Source: Candidatus Gastranaerophilales bacterium HUM_1 | GTDB taxonomy: Bacteria > Cyanobacteriota > Vampirovibrionia > Gastranaerophilales > Gastranaerophilaceae | Length of the DNA stretch: 64,000 nucleotides | Assembly (NCBI GenBank): GCA_002103105.1 | Contig: DAAY01000004.1 | Location: forward strand, 1 to 64,000 | Direction of reading: 5' to 3' | Part shown: positions 58,055 to 64,000 of the stretch, one piece after another | How the letters are laid out: each line of letters opens with the position of its first letter | Position numbering within the stretch: position 1 is the first letter of the stretch | Notes under the pieces: generated by a model | Told to the model about the DNA's origin: nothing | Seen by the model: the letters and a program-made list of their open reading frames with translations, nothing else | The model's database searches: none | Made by a program: the position numbers and the translations under genes

Positions 58055-59192
58055 CACCATCAACATACTGACCTTCTCGAATTTTCTTTTTCAAGATTTC
58101 ATCCAAACTTGCAGTCTGATTATTTGCTAAATCAGTTTTGTCACTATTTGAAGTTGAATTATTTTGAGTTTTTCCTGCTTCTTGGCTATTTGAATCTGAA
58201 TTTTCATCAGAGCCAGCTTCACCTTTCAAAACTGGAGCCGCAGCAACGCCAGTTTTTGATTGAACTTGAATTTTAAAACTTGATGCTGTTGATTTATTCG
58301 CATTATTAATATCAAGAGTCTCATTTTGTAAATTTAAAGTATTATCAGAGGCATCAACAGCACTATTACCAGCGTTAATAGTTGTTTTAGCGATTGGCAT
58401 ATAATAAAATATGCCCATTAAGCCACTTCTTTTCGCAACATCCATCAACTCATTACCAACAGTAACAGTTTCTCCTCCAAAATCAAGAGCAGAATCAATA
58501 GTTGGAGTTTGAGCATTAATTAAGGAATCAAAACCAATCAAGTTCGCTTCTGTTGCAGAAATTTCTGATTGACCTTGAGTTCCCATTTTCTGCAATTCTT
58601 GTTGTAATCTATTTATTTTTGCGAAAGTAGATTTGTCGCTTTTATCTTCATTTATTTTTGAAACTTCATTTTTAAATTCATTTTGAGTTTGTTCCGCTTT
58701 AGCAAGAAGCTCATCCATATAACTTTCTAATTCTTGAATTTCATTTACAGAAGCATCCTGAGCATCCGAAATTATACTAGCAGATTCATTCACCGCCTTA
58801 CGTCCAGCATTACTATCGGAGGTAAAAGAAATAGCCTGATCAACAAGACTTACTCCATCTTGTTGTAGCTGTTCTCTTTTTGTTTGAGCCTCAGTTTTAT
58901 TTGTTTCCTCAGTCGTTGTATCACCAGATTCGTCAACTGGAGCCGTTTCTTCGGTATTTTCAGATGCCACATCAGAGGTATTAGTTGAAGTTTCAACAGA
59001 GGACGAAGATGTAGCCTTTTCATATGTTGTCACATCGTCAGAATATATAGAATTGACAAAATTCTGAGCCCATTGAATATATTGGCTCGGAACATCAACT
59101 CCTTGTTCTTGATATTTAATTATCTGATTTGCCGTTAACCTCCGCCAATCAATTTGGCGAGGAGATATAGCTTCTATTCGTGATACGTCCAT
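58044..59192 (-). CDS. Unknown Ser/Thr/Asp-rich coiled-coil protein
   Basis: 382 residues, no signal peptide. Residues 1-52 look folded (I-D-W-R-R-L-T-A-N-Q-I-I-K-Y-Q-E-Q-G). Residues 55-105 are a Thr/Glu/Ser low-complexity linker. Residues ~110-220 form helices with coiled-coil spacing (E-L-E-S-Y-M-D-E-L-L-A-K-A-E-Q-T-Q). The rest is repetitive and Asn/Asp/Ser-rich. No family recognised; resembles secreted or surface proteins of this lineage (compare 1-465). AAGGG lies before the ATG. It runs convergently into rpe with overlapping stops. Confidence 0.65.
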   Translation of the reverse strand: MDVSRIEAISPRQIDWRRLTANQIIKYQEQGVDVPSQYIQWAQNFVNSIYSDDVTTYEKATSSSSVETSTNTSDVASENTEETAPVDESGDTTTEETNKTEAQTKREQLQQDGVSLVDQAISFTSDSNAGRKAVNESASIISDAQDASVNEIQELESYMDELLAKAEQTQNEFKNEVSKINEDKSDKSTFAKINRLQQELQKMGTQGQSEISATEANLIGFDSLINAQTPTIDSALDFGGETVTVGNELMDVAKRSGLMGIFYYMPIAKTTINAGNSAVDASDNTLNLQNETLDINNANKSTASSFKIQVQSKTGVAAAPVLKGEAGSDENSDSNSQEAGKTQNNSTSNSDKTDLANNQTASLDEILKKKIREGQYVDGANV

Positions 59193-59346
59193 AGTAAACC
59201 CTTGTTTTTTAAATATATATACGGAATAAAATATAAAATCTTTAGCCCCTAAGAGAAAATGTTAACAAATTTTACGTTCATCTATTAAAGGGATATAATT
59301 TTACAAATTAGGAGTATAATAGAAAAGCAAGAAAAGAGGATTTATC

Positions 59347-59730
59347 ATGGTTGATTACAAAGAATTGATGGATAAAGCAATAGAAGTTTCTAAAAACGCT
59401 TACGTTCCTTATTCCCATTTTCCCGTTGGAGCTTGTGTTTTAACAACGTCAGGAAAAACATACTGTGGATGCAATTTTGAGAACGGAAGCTATGGACTAA
59501 CAATTTGTGCAGAAAGAAACGCTATTGGCAGTGCAATTGCCGATGGAGAAAAAAAGATTAAGGCTATTGCAATTTATTCCCCAAAAATGAATAAGTGTAT
59601 GCCTTGCGGAGCTTGCAGACAAGTTATAGCAGAATTCGCAGAATCAGATACGGTTGTACTTCAAAAAATTGGAGAAGAAATTCGTCCATATACAATAAAC
59701 GAACTTCTTCCAGAAACATTTGTTTTATAA
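59347..59730 (+). CDS. cdd: Cytidine deaminase
   Basis: Deaminates cytidine and deoxycytidine for pyrimidine salvage. 127 residues, the short tetrameric form: N-A-Y-V-P-Y-S-H-F-P-V-G-A near residue 16, then the zinc and catalytic site C-A-E-R-N-A-I near 55 and C-M-P-C-G-A-C-R-Q-V near 88. A TATAAT lies ~30 nt upstream of AAGAGGA. The next small gene starts 2 nt after its stop. Confidence 0.95.
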   Translation: MVDYKELMDKAIEVSKNAYVPYSHFPVGACVLTTSGKTYCGCNFENGSYGLTICAERNAIGSAIADGEKKIKAIAIYSPKMNKCMPCGACRQVIAEFAESDTVVLQKIGEEIRPYTINELLPETFVL

Positions 59731-59732
59731 AA

Positions 59733-59966
59733 ATGTATATTTTAGAACTTTTATTTAACGCATTCAAAAATAAAAAAATCAAAAAACAAACTTATGACCC
59801 AATGGAAATAACAGGTACAGAATTGGAAGAAGATTCTGATGAGTGTGAACATCTTTTTCTCCCTCTTGATTCTTCAAACGAATACTTTGCCTGTAAGTAT
59901 TGCGGTCTGGTCGTACCAAAAGAAAAACTTAAAAATAAAAACATCTTTGAAAATAAATCATTCTAA
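59733..59966 (+). CDS. Small zinc-ribbon-like protein
   Basis: 77 residues: a hydrophobic/basic N-terminus (Y-I-L-E-L-L-F-N-A-F-K-N-K-K-I-K-K), an acidic middle, then C-E-H-L-F-L-P-L-D ... F-A-C-K-Y-C-G-L-V-V, which gives four potential zinc ligands (C, H, C, C). It starts 2 nt after cdd without its own Shine-Dalgarno, so it is probably made by translational coupling. No family named; zinc-ribbon fragments of this type often touch nucleic acid or ribosomes. Confidence 0.6.
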   Translation: MYILELLFNAFKNKKIKKQTYDPMEITGTELEEDSDECEHLFLPLDSSNEYFACKYCGLVVPKEKLKNKNIFENKSF

Positions 59967-59984
59967 TAGAAACTCGGAGAATTA

Positions 59985-60031
59985 AAAAACTTCTTTCACT
60001 TAGTAAAACTACTAAAAAGAAAGGAGTTTTT
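59985..60031 (+). promoter_or_regulatory. Hairpin that sequesters the ribosome-binding site of the gene at 60035
   Basis: AAAAACTTCTTTC (59985-59997) pairs with GAAAGGAGTTTTT (60019-60031) in 13 bp with one G-U. The Shine-Dalgarno AAAGGAG lies wholly inside the 3' arm. The loop has a further TAGT/ACTA pair. It could be a translational switch, an RNA thermometer, or a weak terminator for cdd. Confidence 0.55.
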
Positions 60032-60034
60032 ATT

Positions 60035-60319
60035 ATGAAAAATTTAGGTGAAACAATTAACAACATAATGGAAGAAAATTCAAGCAATAGAATTCTTATA
60101 TTGACAAACCATTTACAAATAGTAGGGACTATCCATGAATACAAAAACAAATGCGAAAATTGCCACAATTGTCTAATCGCACTTAAAAATGTAAAAATCG
60201 CACGCATTGAGGATCTTTTGAACTGCGAAGAAAGTTGTGAATGTAACTTACACATATTTAAAGAATACGATTGGTTTAATATCTGTGTAGATGCAATTGT
60301 CGGATTTTCAATAATTTAG
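60035..60319 (+). CDS. Small Cys-rich protein of unknown function
   Basis: 94 residues. The first half (I-L-I-L-T-N-H-L-Q-I-V-G-T-I-H-E-Y) resembles a small beta-barrel. Seven Cys follow in C-E-N-C-H-N-C and C-E-E-S-C-E-C plus one near the C-terminus, with His nearby, suggesting a metal or Fe-S site or disulfides. No signal peptide, so metal binding is favoured. Good AAAGGAG Shine-Dalgarno, but buried in a hairpin. No family recognised. Confidence 0.65.
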   Translation: MKNLGETINNIMEENSSNRILILTNHLQIVGTIHEYKNKCENCHNCLIALKNVKIARIEDLLNCEESCECNLHIFKEYDWFNICVDAIVGFSII

Positions 60320-60325
60320 GAATTA

Positions 60326-60362
60326 AAAAAGGTGTTCTGATTTCTTTCAGAACACCTTTTAA
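60326..60362. terminator. Bidirectional terminator between the Cys-rich gene and rpsU
   Basis: AAAAGGTGTTCTGA (60327-60340) pairs perfectly with TCAGAACACCTTTT (60347-60360), with A and T runs on both sides. Confidence 0.92.
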
Positions 60363-60377
60363 ATTTATTATTAAATC

Positions 60378-60551
60378 TTACACTTTTCTCTTACGAGCAG
60401 CTTCAGATTTATGTTTTCTTTTAACGCTAGGTTTTTCATATCTTTCACGTTTTTTAACTTCTGAAAGAATGCCAGCTTTTTGAATTTTTTTCTTAAAACG
60501 TCTCAAAGCACTTTCAATGCTTTCGTTTTCGCCAACTTTAACTTCTGCCAT
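60378..60551 (-). CDS. rpsU: 30S ribosomal protein S21
   Basis: 57 residues: M-A-E-V-K-V-G-E-N-E-S-I-E-S-A-L-R-R-F-K-K-K, then the S21 pattern V-K-K-R-E-R-Y-E-K-P-S-V-K-R-K-H-K and a basic tail. Usual length. S21 sits near the Shine-Dalgarno/anti-Shine-Dalgarno site of the 30S platform and is known to help initiation. AAGGTGG lies upstream of the ATG at 60551. It is monocistronic between a bidirectional terminator and AT-rich sequence. Confidence 0.94.
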   Translation of the reverse strand: MAEVKVGENESIESALRRFKKKIQKAGILSEVKKRERYEKPSVKRKHKSEAARKRKV

Positions 60552-60753
60552 TTATATTTTCACCACCTTTATAGCTTATTGTTATGTACCTAGTATAATA
60601 TAAAAGCCTGAAAATAGCAACTTTTGCCTGTTTTGTTAACAATTGTTACAGACAAATCCTAAAAAGTTATTTCTTCTGCTAATAAATAAAAACCTTGAAG
60701 TAAATATTCTCCAAGATTTTTATTCTAACTAGTCAATATTTTAATAATTATGA

Positions 60754-61005
60754 CTATCTACCTCTAAAATAGTCACAAATCAACTTCTCTTGTCGAGGAA
60801 GCAAATGTTTAATACGATTCACCAATGAATTATTTTGTAAATCATCAAGTTGTTTTTTTAAAATTGCTTTTTCCAATAACATTTTGTTGTACAAATCTGA
60901 ACACACTTCACTCTTATCAATATGTACTTTCAATTTCGCCAGTTGTAATTCCTTTTCACGAATAGATGCAATAAGTTTTCGTTTCACCTTGAATAAACCT
61001 CTCAT
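60754..61005 (-). CDS. Small basic coiled-coil protein of unknown function
   Basis: 83 residues, strongly helical: L-F-K-V-K-R-K-L-I-A-S-I-R-E-K-E-L-Q-L-A-K-L, then L-Y-N-K-M-L-L-E-K-A-I-L-K-K-Q-L-D-D-L. The tail is basic and ends Y-F-R-G-R. No signal peptide or metal site. No Shine-Dalgarno; an AATAAT lies 7 nt before the ATG, which may be another leaderless start. The region 60552-60753 in front of it has only a weak hairpin near 60695-60725. Confidence 0.5.
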   Translation of the reverse strand: MRGLFKVKRKLIASIREKELQLAKLKVHIDKSEVCSDLYNKMLLEKAILKKQLDDLQNNSLVNRIKHLLPRQEKLICDYFRGR

Positions 61006-61069
61006 ATATCACATTATTAGAATAAACTGTTCTGACAAATTTAAAATCAACTTTTTAGGTGATTTTGAA

Positions 61070-61618
61070 CTATACGTTCAATAAATCATACTCATAACCG
61101 AGTTTTAAAGCTTCAACATTTTTTGGAATTAAGTGCTTTCTATGAGGCGGAATCACATTATACAAAGCTTTTTCGAGAGTTTCTAAAGAAACCAATCCAC
61201 AAGCTTTAGCTAATAAACCTAATGCAAGTATATTAGACATTTTAATATTTCCCAACTTTTCCTCAGCCATTTGAGTTATTGGAGCGAATACATAATTTAT
61301 ATCATCTCTTTTTTGAATTTTTTCCGCTAAAGAAGTGTTCACGATGATAGTCCCACCAGCTCTTACAATTGGCGTAAATTTATCAAATGAAGCTTGATTT
61401 AAAACAATAATATAATCAGCATGAGATTTTTGAACAGCACTTACTTCTTCATCAGCCATTGAAATAGAACAATTTACTGTTCCTCCTCTCATCTCTGCAC
61501 CATAAGAAGGATACCAAGTAACTTTTTTATCATCAAGCATAAAAGCATTTGCTAAAACTTCCCCAGCAAGCAAAACGCCTTGTCCGCCAAATCCTGCAAT
61601 TATAAAATCTTTTTCCAT
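61070..61618 (-). CDS. 2-oxoacid:ferredoxin oxidoreductase, gamma subunit
   Basis: 182 residues of the pyruvate/ketoisovalerate oxidoreductase gamma family: F-I-I-A-G-F-G-G-Q-G-V-L-L-A-G near the N-terminus, Y-P-S-Y-G-A-E-M-R-G-G-T-V-N-C near 38, and L-G-L-L-A-K-A near 133. It completes the four-subunit enzyme with the genes at 61630, 62385 and 63456. The complex oxidatively decarboxylates a 2-oxoacid to acyl-CoA and passes electrons to ferredoxin, which in this organism could supply an [FeFe]-hydrogenase. Confidence 0.92.
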   Translation of the reverse strand: MEKDFIIAGFGGQGVLLAGEVLANAFMLDDKKVTWYPSYGAEMRGGTVNCSISMADEEVSAVQKSHADYIIVLNQASFDKFTPIVRAGGTIIVNTSLAEKIQKRDDINYVFAPITQMAEEKLGNIKMSNILALGLLAKACGLVSLETLEKALYNVIPPHRKHLIPKNVEALKLGYEYDLLNV

Positions 61619-61629
61619 AATTTTTATCC

Positions 61630-62385
61630 TTAATTATTATTTTCTGTTATATCTTTATAAACACCAGGTTTAAATACTTCCATCATCTCATTTTTTACTC
61701 TGTCATGAGCTTTTTCTGGAGTCATTCTCCAATTTGTTGGACAACTTGAAAGAATTTCTACAAAACCAAAGCCTAAACCTTTTTCTTGAGCTTCAAAAGC
61801 TTTTCGAATAGCTTGTTTTGCTTTTCTAATATTTGGAACAGAATCCAATGAAACTCTTGCACTGTAAGCAGTACCATCACACATTGCGATATGTTCTGCA
61901 ATCTTAATTGGATAGCCATAGTATGGAACATTTCTACCTGTTGGAGAAGTTGTTGTTACTTGACCTAACAATGTTGTTGGTCCAAGCTGACCACCTGTCA
62001 TACCATAAGTTGTGTTGTTGATACAGATAGCAGTAATTTTTTCACCTCTCAATGCAGCGTGCATACTTTCAGCCAAACCAATTGATGCAAAGTCCCCATC
62101 ACCAGAATATGTAAATACACATTTTTCTGGTTTTGCTCTTTTTACACCAGTTGCAACAGCTAAAGCTCTACCATGAGGAGCTTCAATTGAATCAACATTG
62201 ATGAAATCATAAATTGTAACAGAACAACCAATAGAAGTTGCTGCAATTGTATTTTCAGTTAAACCCATTTCATCCAAAACTTCTGCAACCAATCTTACGG
62301 CTACACCGTGATCACATCCAGGACAAAATGTATATTTTGCATCTTTTTTCAAAGATTTTGGTAATTTAAAAACTTGAGTTTCCAT
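61630..62385 (-). CDS. 2-oxoacid:ferredoxin oxidoreductase, beta (thiamine diphosphate) subunit
   Basis: 251 residues with F-C-P-G-C-D-H-G near residue 21, the TPP/Mg motif G-D-G-D-F-A-S-I-G near 95 with I-N-N-T-T-Y-G-M-T-G-G-Q near 121, and S-P-T-G-R-N near 147. It lacks the extra Fe-S Cys of pyruvate:ferredoxin oxidoreductase beta chains beyond those seen in the 2-oxoglutarate/branched-chain type. It overlaps the alpha gene's stop by one base, so alpha and beta are coupled. Confidence 0.93.
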   Translation of the reverse strand: METQVFKLPKSLKKDAKYTFCPGCDHGVAVRLVAEVLDEMGLTENTIAATSIGCSVTIYDFINVDSIEAPHGRALAVATGVKRAKPEKCVFTYSGDGDFASIGLAESMHAALRGEKITAICINNTTYGMTGGQLGPTTLLGQVTTTSPTGRNVPYYGYPIKIAEHIAMCDGTAYSARVSLDSVPNIRKAKQAIRKAFEAQEKGLGFGFVEILSSCPTNWRMTPEKAHDRVKNEMMEVFKPGVYKDITENNN

Positions 62386-63449
62386 TATAATAACCCCTCC
62401 ACTTTAGCTGCAATTTCTTCAGGAGCAGGAGGAGTTCCAACCCCTTTATGAAGTAATTCTACTGGAACTTTACCATTCACAGCCAATCTAACATCATTGA
62501 CCATTTGTCCCATATTAACCTCTACAACTACAAACTTTTTAGTTGTTTGAGCCAATTCTTGTAATCTCTTATTTGGGAATGGGAACAATGTAATAGGTCT
62601 AAATGTTCCAGCCTTGATACCTTTTTGTCTTAGCATTTTTGCTGCTGTTCTAACATTTCTTGAAGTTGAACCGAAACTTACTAATACAACATCAGCGTCT
62701 TCTGTTCCTATTTCTTCCCATTCTGTTTCTTTTTCTTCAATTTCAGCATATTTCTTGTACAAATTGTCTAAAAATTCACATTGTTTATCCGCTAATGGAG
62801 CATAAGAACGAATTATACGAGCATCCCGCCCTTTTGCACCAGTTAAACACCAAGAAGAATTATCTATCTCTGGATATGGATAAGGCTTGAATTCAACAGG
62901 CTCCATCATTTGTCCTAACAAACCATCCGCCAAAAGAACAGTTGGGTTTTGGTATTTGTGAGCCAAATAAAATGCCTTGTATGTCAAATCAACACATTCT
63001 TGAACAGTAGATGGAGCAAGAACGATAAGTTTGTAATCTCCATTTCCACCACCTTTTGTAGCTTGGAAATAATCTCCTTGAGAAGGGTAAATATTTCCCA
63101 ACCCTGGACCACCTCTCATAACGCTAACTAATACGATAGGTAATCTATCAGATGTTGCATATGACAAAGCTTCTTGCATAAGAGATACTGCACAAGAGGA
63201 TGAAGAAGACATTGCTTTTACACCTGTTGAGCATGCACCCAATGTCATATTGATTGCCGCAAGTTCACTTTCGGCTGAAACATACGCTCTGCCAAGTTCT
63301 TGCATTTTGCCACTCATAAATTCTCCGATTTCACTCTGCGGAGTGATAGGATAACCAAAATAGCACTGACATCCAGCTAATACAGCAGCATTTGCTATTG
63401 CATAGTTACCTTTCATTAAAACTTTTTTACCTGTTAAACATTCAACCAT
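62385..63449 (-). CDS. 2-oxoacid:ferredoxin oxidoreductase, alpha subunit (VorB/KorA type)
   Basis: 354 residues beginning with K-G-N-Y-A-I-A-N-A-A-V-L-A-G-C ... G-Y-P-I-T-P-Q-S-E-I, the pattern of the VorB/KorA branch. V-S-A-E-S-E-L-A-A-I-N and G-G-P-G-L-G-N-I-Y-P-S-Q-G-D follow. The C-terminal half has V-L-V-S-F-G-S-T-S-R-N and F-P-F-P. The specific acid (2-oxoglutarate or branched-chain 2-oxoacids) cannot be fixed from motifs; I favour the branched-chain or 2-oxoglutarate type over pyruvate. The ferredoxin gene is 6 nt upstream. Confidence 0.92.
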   Translation of the reverse strand: MVECLTGKKVLMKGNYAIANAAVLAGCQCYFGYPITPQSEIGEFMSGKMQELGRAYVSAESELAAINMTLGACSTGVKAMSSSSSCAVSLMQEALSYATSDRLPIVLVSVMRGGPGLGNIYPSQGDYFQATKGGGNGDYKLIVLAPSTVQECVDLTYKAFYLAHKYQNPTVLLADGLLGQMMEPVEFKPYPYPEIDNSSWCLTGAKGRDARIIRSYAPLADKQCEFLDNLYKKYAEIEEKETEWEEIGTEDADVVLVSFGSTSRNVRTAAKMLRQKGIKAGTFRPITLFPFPNKRLQELAQTTKKFVVVEVNMGQMVNDVRLAVNGKVPVELLHKGVGTPPAPEEIAAKVEGLL

Positions 63450-63455
63450 ATAATA

Positions 63456-63668
63456 TTATCCTTTATAAACCTCTGTTATAGCCAAATCTGGACATCTTGT
63501 TGCACACATTGCACAACCTAAACATTCATGATTTGGATCACAAAATTCAACAACTCTATCGCCTAACTTGTTAGTTTTTTCACTAATCTTAATCAAATTT
63601 TTCGGGCATTCTTTTATACATAAGTAACATGATTTGCACTTGTTTTCATCAATTACTATTCGGCTCAT
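63456..63668 (-). CDS. Two-cluster 4Fe-4S ferredoxin subunit
   Basis: 70 residues with two C-x-x-C-x-x-C-x-x-x-C-P motifs: C-K-S-C-Y-L-C-I-K-E-C-P and C-L-G-C-A-M-C-A-T-R-C-P. It is the delta-like electron-transfer subunit of the adjoining oxidoreductase and starts the operon. Start set at 63668 by GAGGGG ~5 nt upstream; 12 more codons are open to 63704. Adjacent: divergent start of the last gene. Confidence 0.95.
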   Translation of the reverse strand: MSRIVIDENKCKSCYLCIKECPKNLIKISEKTNKLGDRVVEFCDPNHECLGCAMCATRCPDLAITEVYKG

Positions 63669-63842
63669 TGTATCCCCTCTTTCAAATCTATTCCTCAAAA
63701 ACATTTTAACACTAATACTAAAATTGAATAACTTATTTGTTTTATTCTTAACATTTGTAATAAATACACGTAATAAAATTTACTAAATTATCTATGCTTG
63801 GTAAGATTAAATTGTAGGGATATATATTTTAAGGACTAAGAA

Positions 63843-64000
63843 ATGGCTCAAGAATTAGAATTAATTGTTGATTTACTAAAGGAGATGAAGAGAGTTAATA
63901 GCACTAACATGGAGGGTTTTGACCGTTTGCTTGCAAATATTAGCAACAGACTTGATTCTCTCGATGGGAACGTTGCTTCTGCCGAATTATTAAAAGCTTA
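63843..64000 (+). CDS. Helical protein, N-terminal part (3' end outside window)
   Basis: The first 52 residues are helical and coiled-coil-like: A-Q-E-L-E-L-I-V-D-L-L-K-E-M-K-R-V-N, then F-D-R-L-L-A-N-I-S-N-R-L-D-S-L-D-G-N-V. AAGGA lies 8 nt before the ATG. It is truncated by the window edge. Function unknown; the start is compatible with a phasin-, tail-fibre- or scaffold-like coil, but nothing more can be said. Confidence 0.6.
   Translation, partial: MAQELELIVDLLKEMKRVNSTNMEGFDRLLANISNRLDSLDGNVASAELLKA

Noticed and set aside
1..64000. CRISPR array, insertion sequence or prophage.
   Set aside because: No regularly spaced repeats, no transposase- or integrase-like protein and no run of phage-style genes could be found; the only tandem repeat is within aroE.

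Overview
The window is strongly AT-rich chromosomal DNA from an anaerobic, diderm bacterium. The best overall fit is the non-photosynthetic cyanobacterial relatives (Vampirovibrionia/Melainabacteria, order Gastranaerophilales, gut-associated). This is inferred from gene content and protein style, not from a marker-gene search. The evidence is an outer-membrane apparatus (LptC/LptA, a family 9 glycosyltransferase, an autotransporter), strictly anaerobic enzymes (HydF, 2-oxoacid:ferredoxin oxidoreductase, class II ribonucleotide reductase), EF-hand proteins, and paired membrane proteins with a shared N-terminus (S-I-x-N-Y ... F-T-G) that I associate with this lineage. No phage, plasmid, IS or CRISPR is visible.

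Layout. 1-465: end of a coiled-coil protein. 602-3438: nanE, a ROK sugar kinase, a small protein and a UbiA-type prenyltransferase, probably one operon for N-acetylmannosamine use plus an isoprenoid step. 3450-6912: membrane protein, RHH regulator, panD, glnA. 6950-7075: candidate small RNA. 7086-14358 (minus): six-gene unit lptC-lptA-TPR-dprA-topA-aroE, in which AroE carries a long repeat-bearing N-terminal extension. 14523-19452: dapA, secD, secF and an ArsB/NhaD-type transporter. 19592-26872: an unknown protein, an XRE/zinc-ribbon regulator, rpsO, hydF, a glycosyltransferase, dapF and rpsF-ssb-rpsR. 26884-29510 (minus): a small protein, then a SLOG-like / HEAT-like / EF-hand trio. 29596-32151: pcrA/uvrD helicase. 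32212-32455: tRNA-Leu(CAG) whose 3' end is duplicated 159 bp downstream around a hairpin-rich spacer. 32536-36738 (minus): a Chlamydia Pmp-like autotransporter and the decayed remains of a paralogue. 36770-43005 (minus): small stress-like proteins, a BlaI-type regulator with two unknown partners, a glycine-zipper exported protein, a GT2 with a Cys-rich tail, and a TsaC/Sua5 enzyme. 43133-49675: EF-hand protein, mnmE, an exported protein, the paired F-T-G membrane proteins and nrdJ. 49816-54459: oppABC-like transporter without ATPases, then mgtC. 54531-58054: pyrH-frr-cdsA-rnc-rpe. 58044-60551: unknown protein, cdd, a zinc-ribbon protein, a Cys-rich protein behind a hairpin that covers its ribosome-binding site, and rpsU. 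60754-63668 (minus): a small protein and a ferredoxin-VorB/KorA-like 2-oxoacid oxidoreductase operon. 63843-end: start of a new gene.

Most of this is core metabolism and information processing. The most unusual signals are not enzymes: (i) at least eight genes have a -10 box ending only 6-7 nt before the ATG, with no Shine-Dalgarno, which predicts leaderless mRNAs; (ii) two promoter-plus-structure units without ORFs look like small RNAs; (iii) the tRNA-Leu 3'-end duplication; (iv) the Pmp-type autotransporter with a pseudogene neighbour; (v) several small operons of unknown function. Start codons were adjusted where a Shine-Dalgarno, a signal peptide or family alignment decided the matter.
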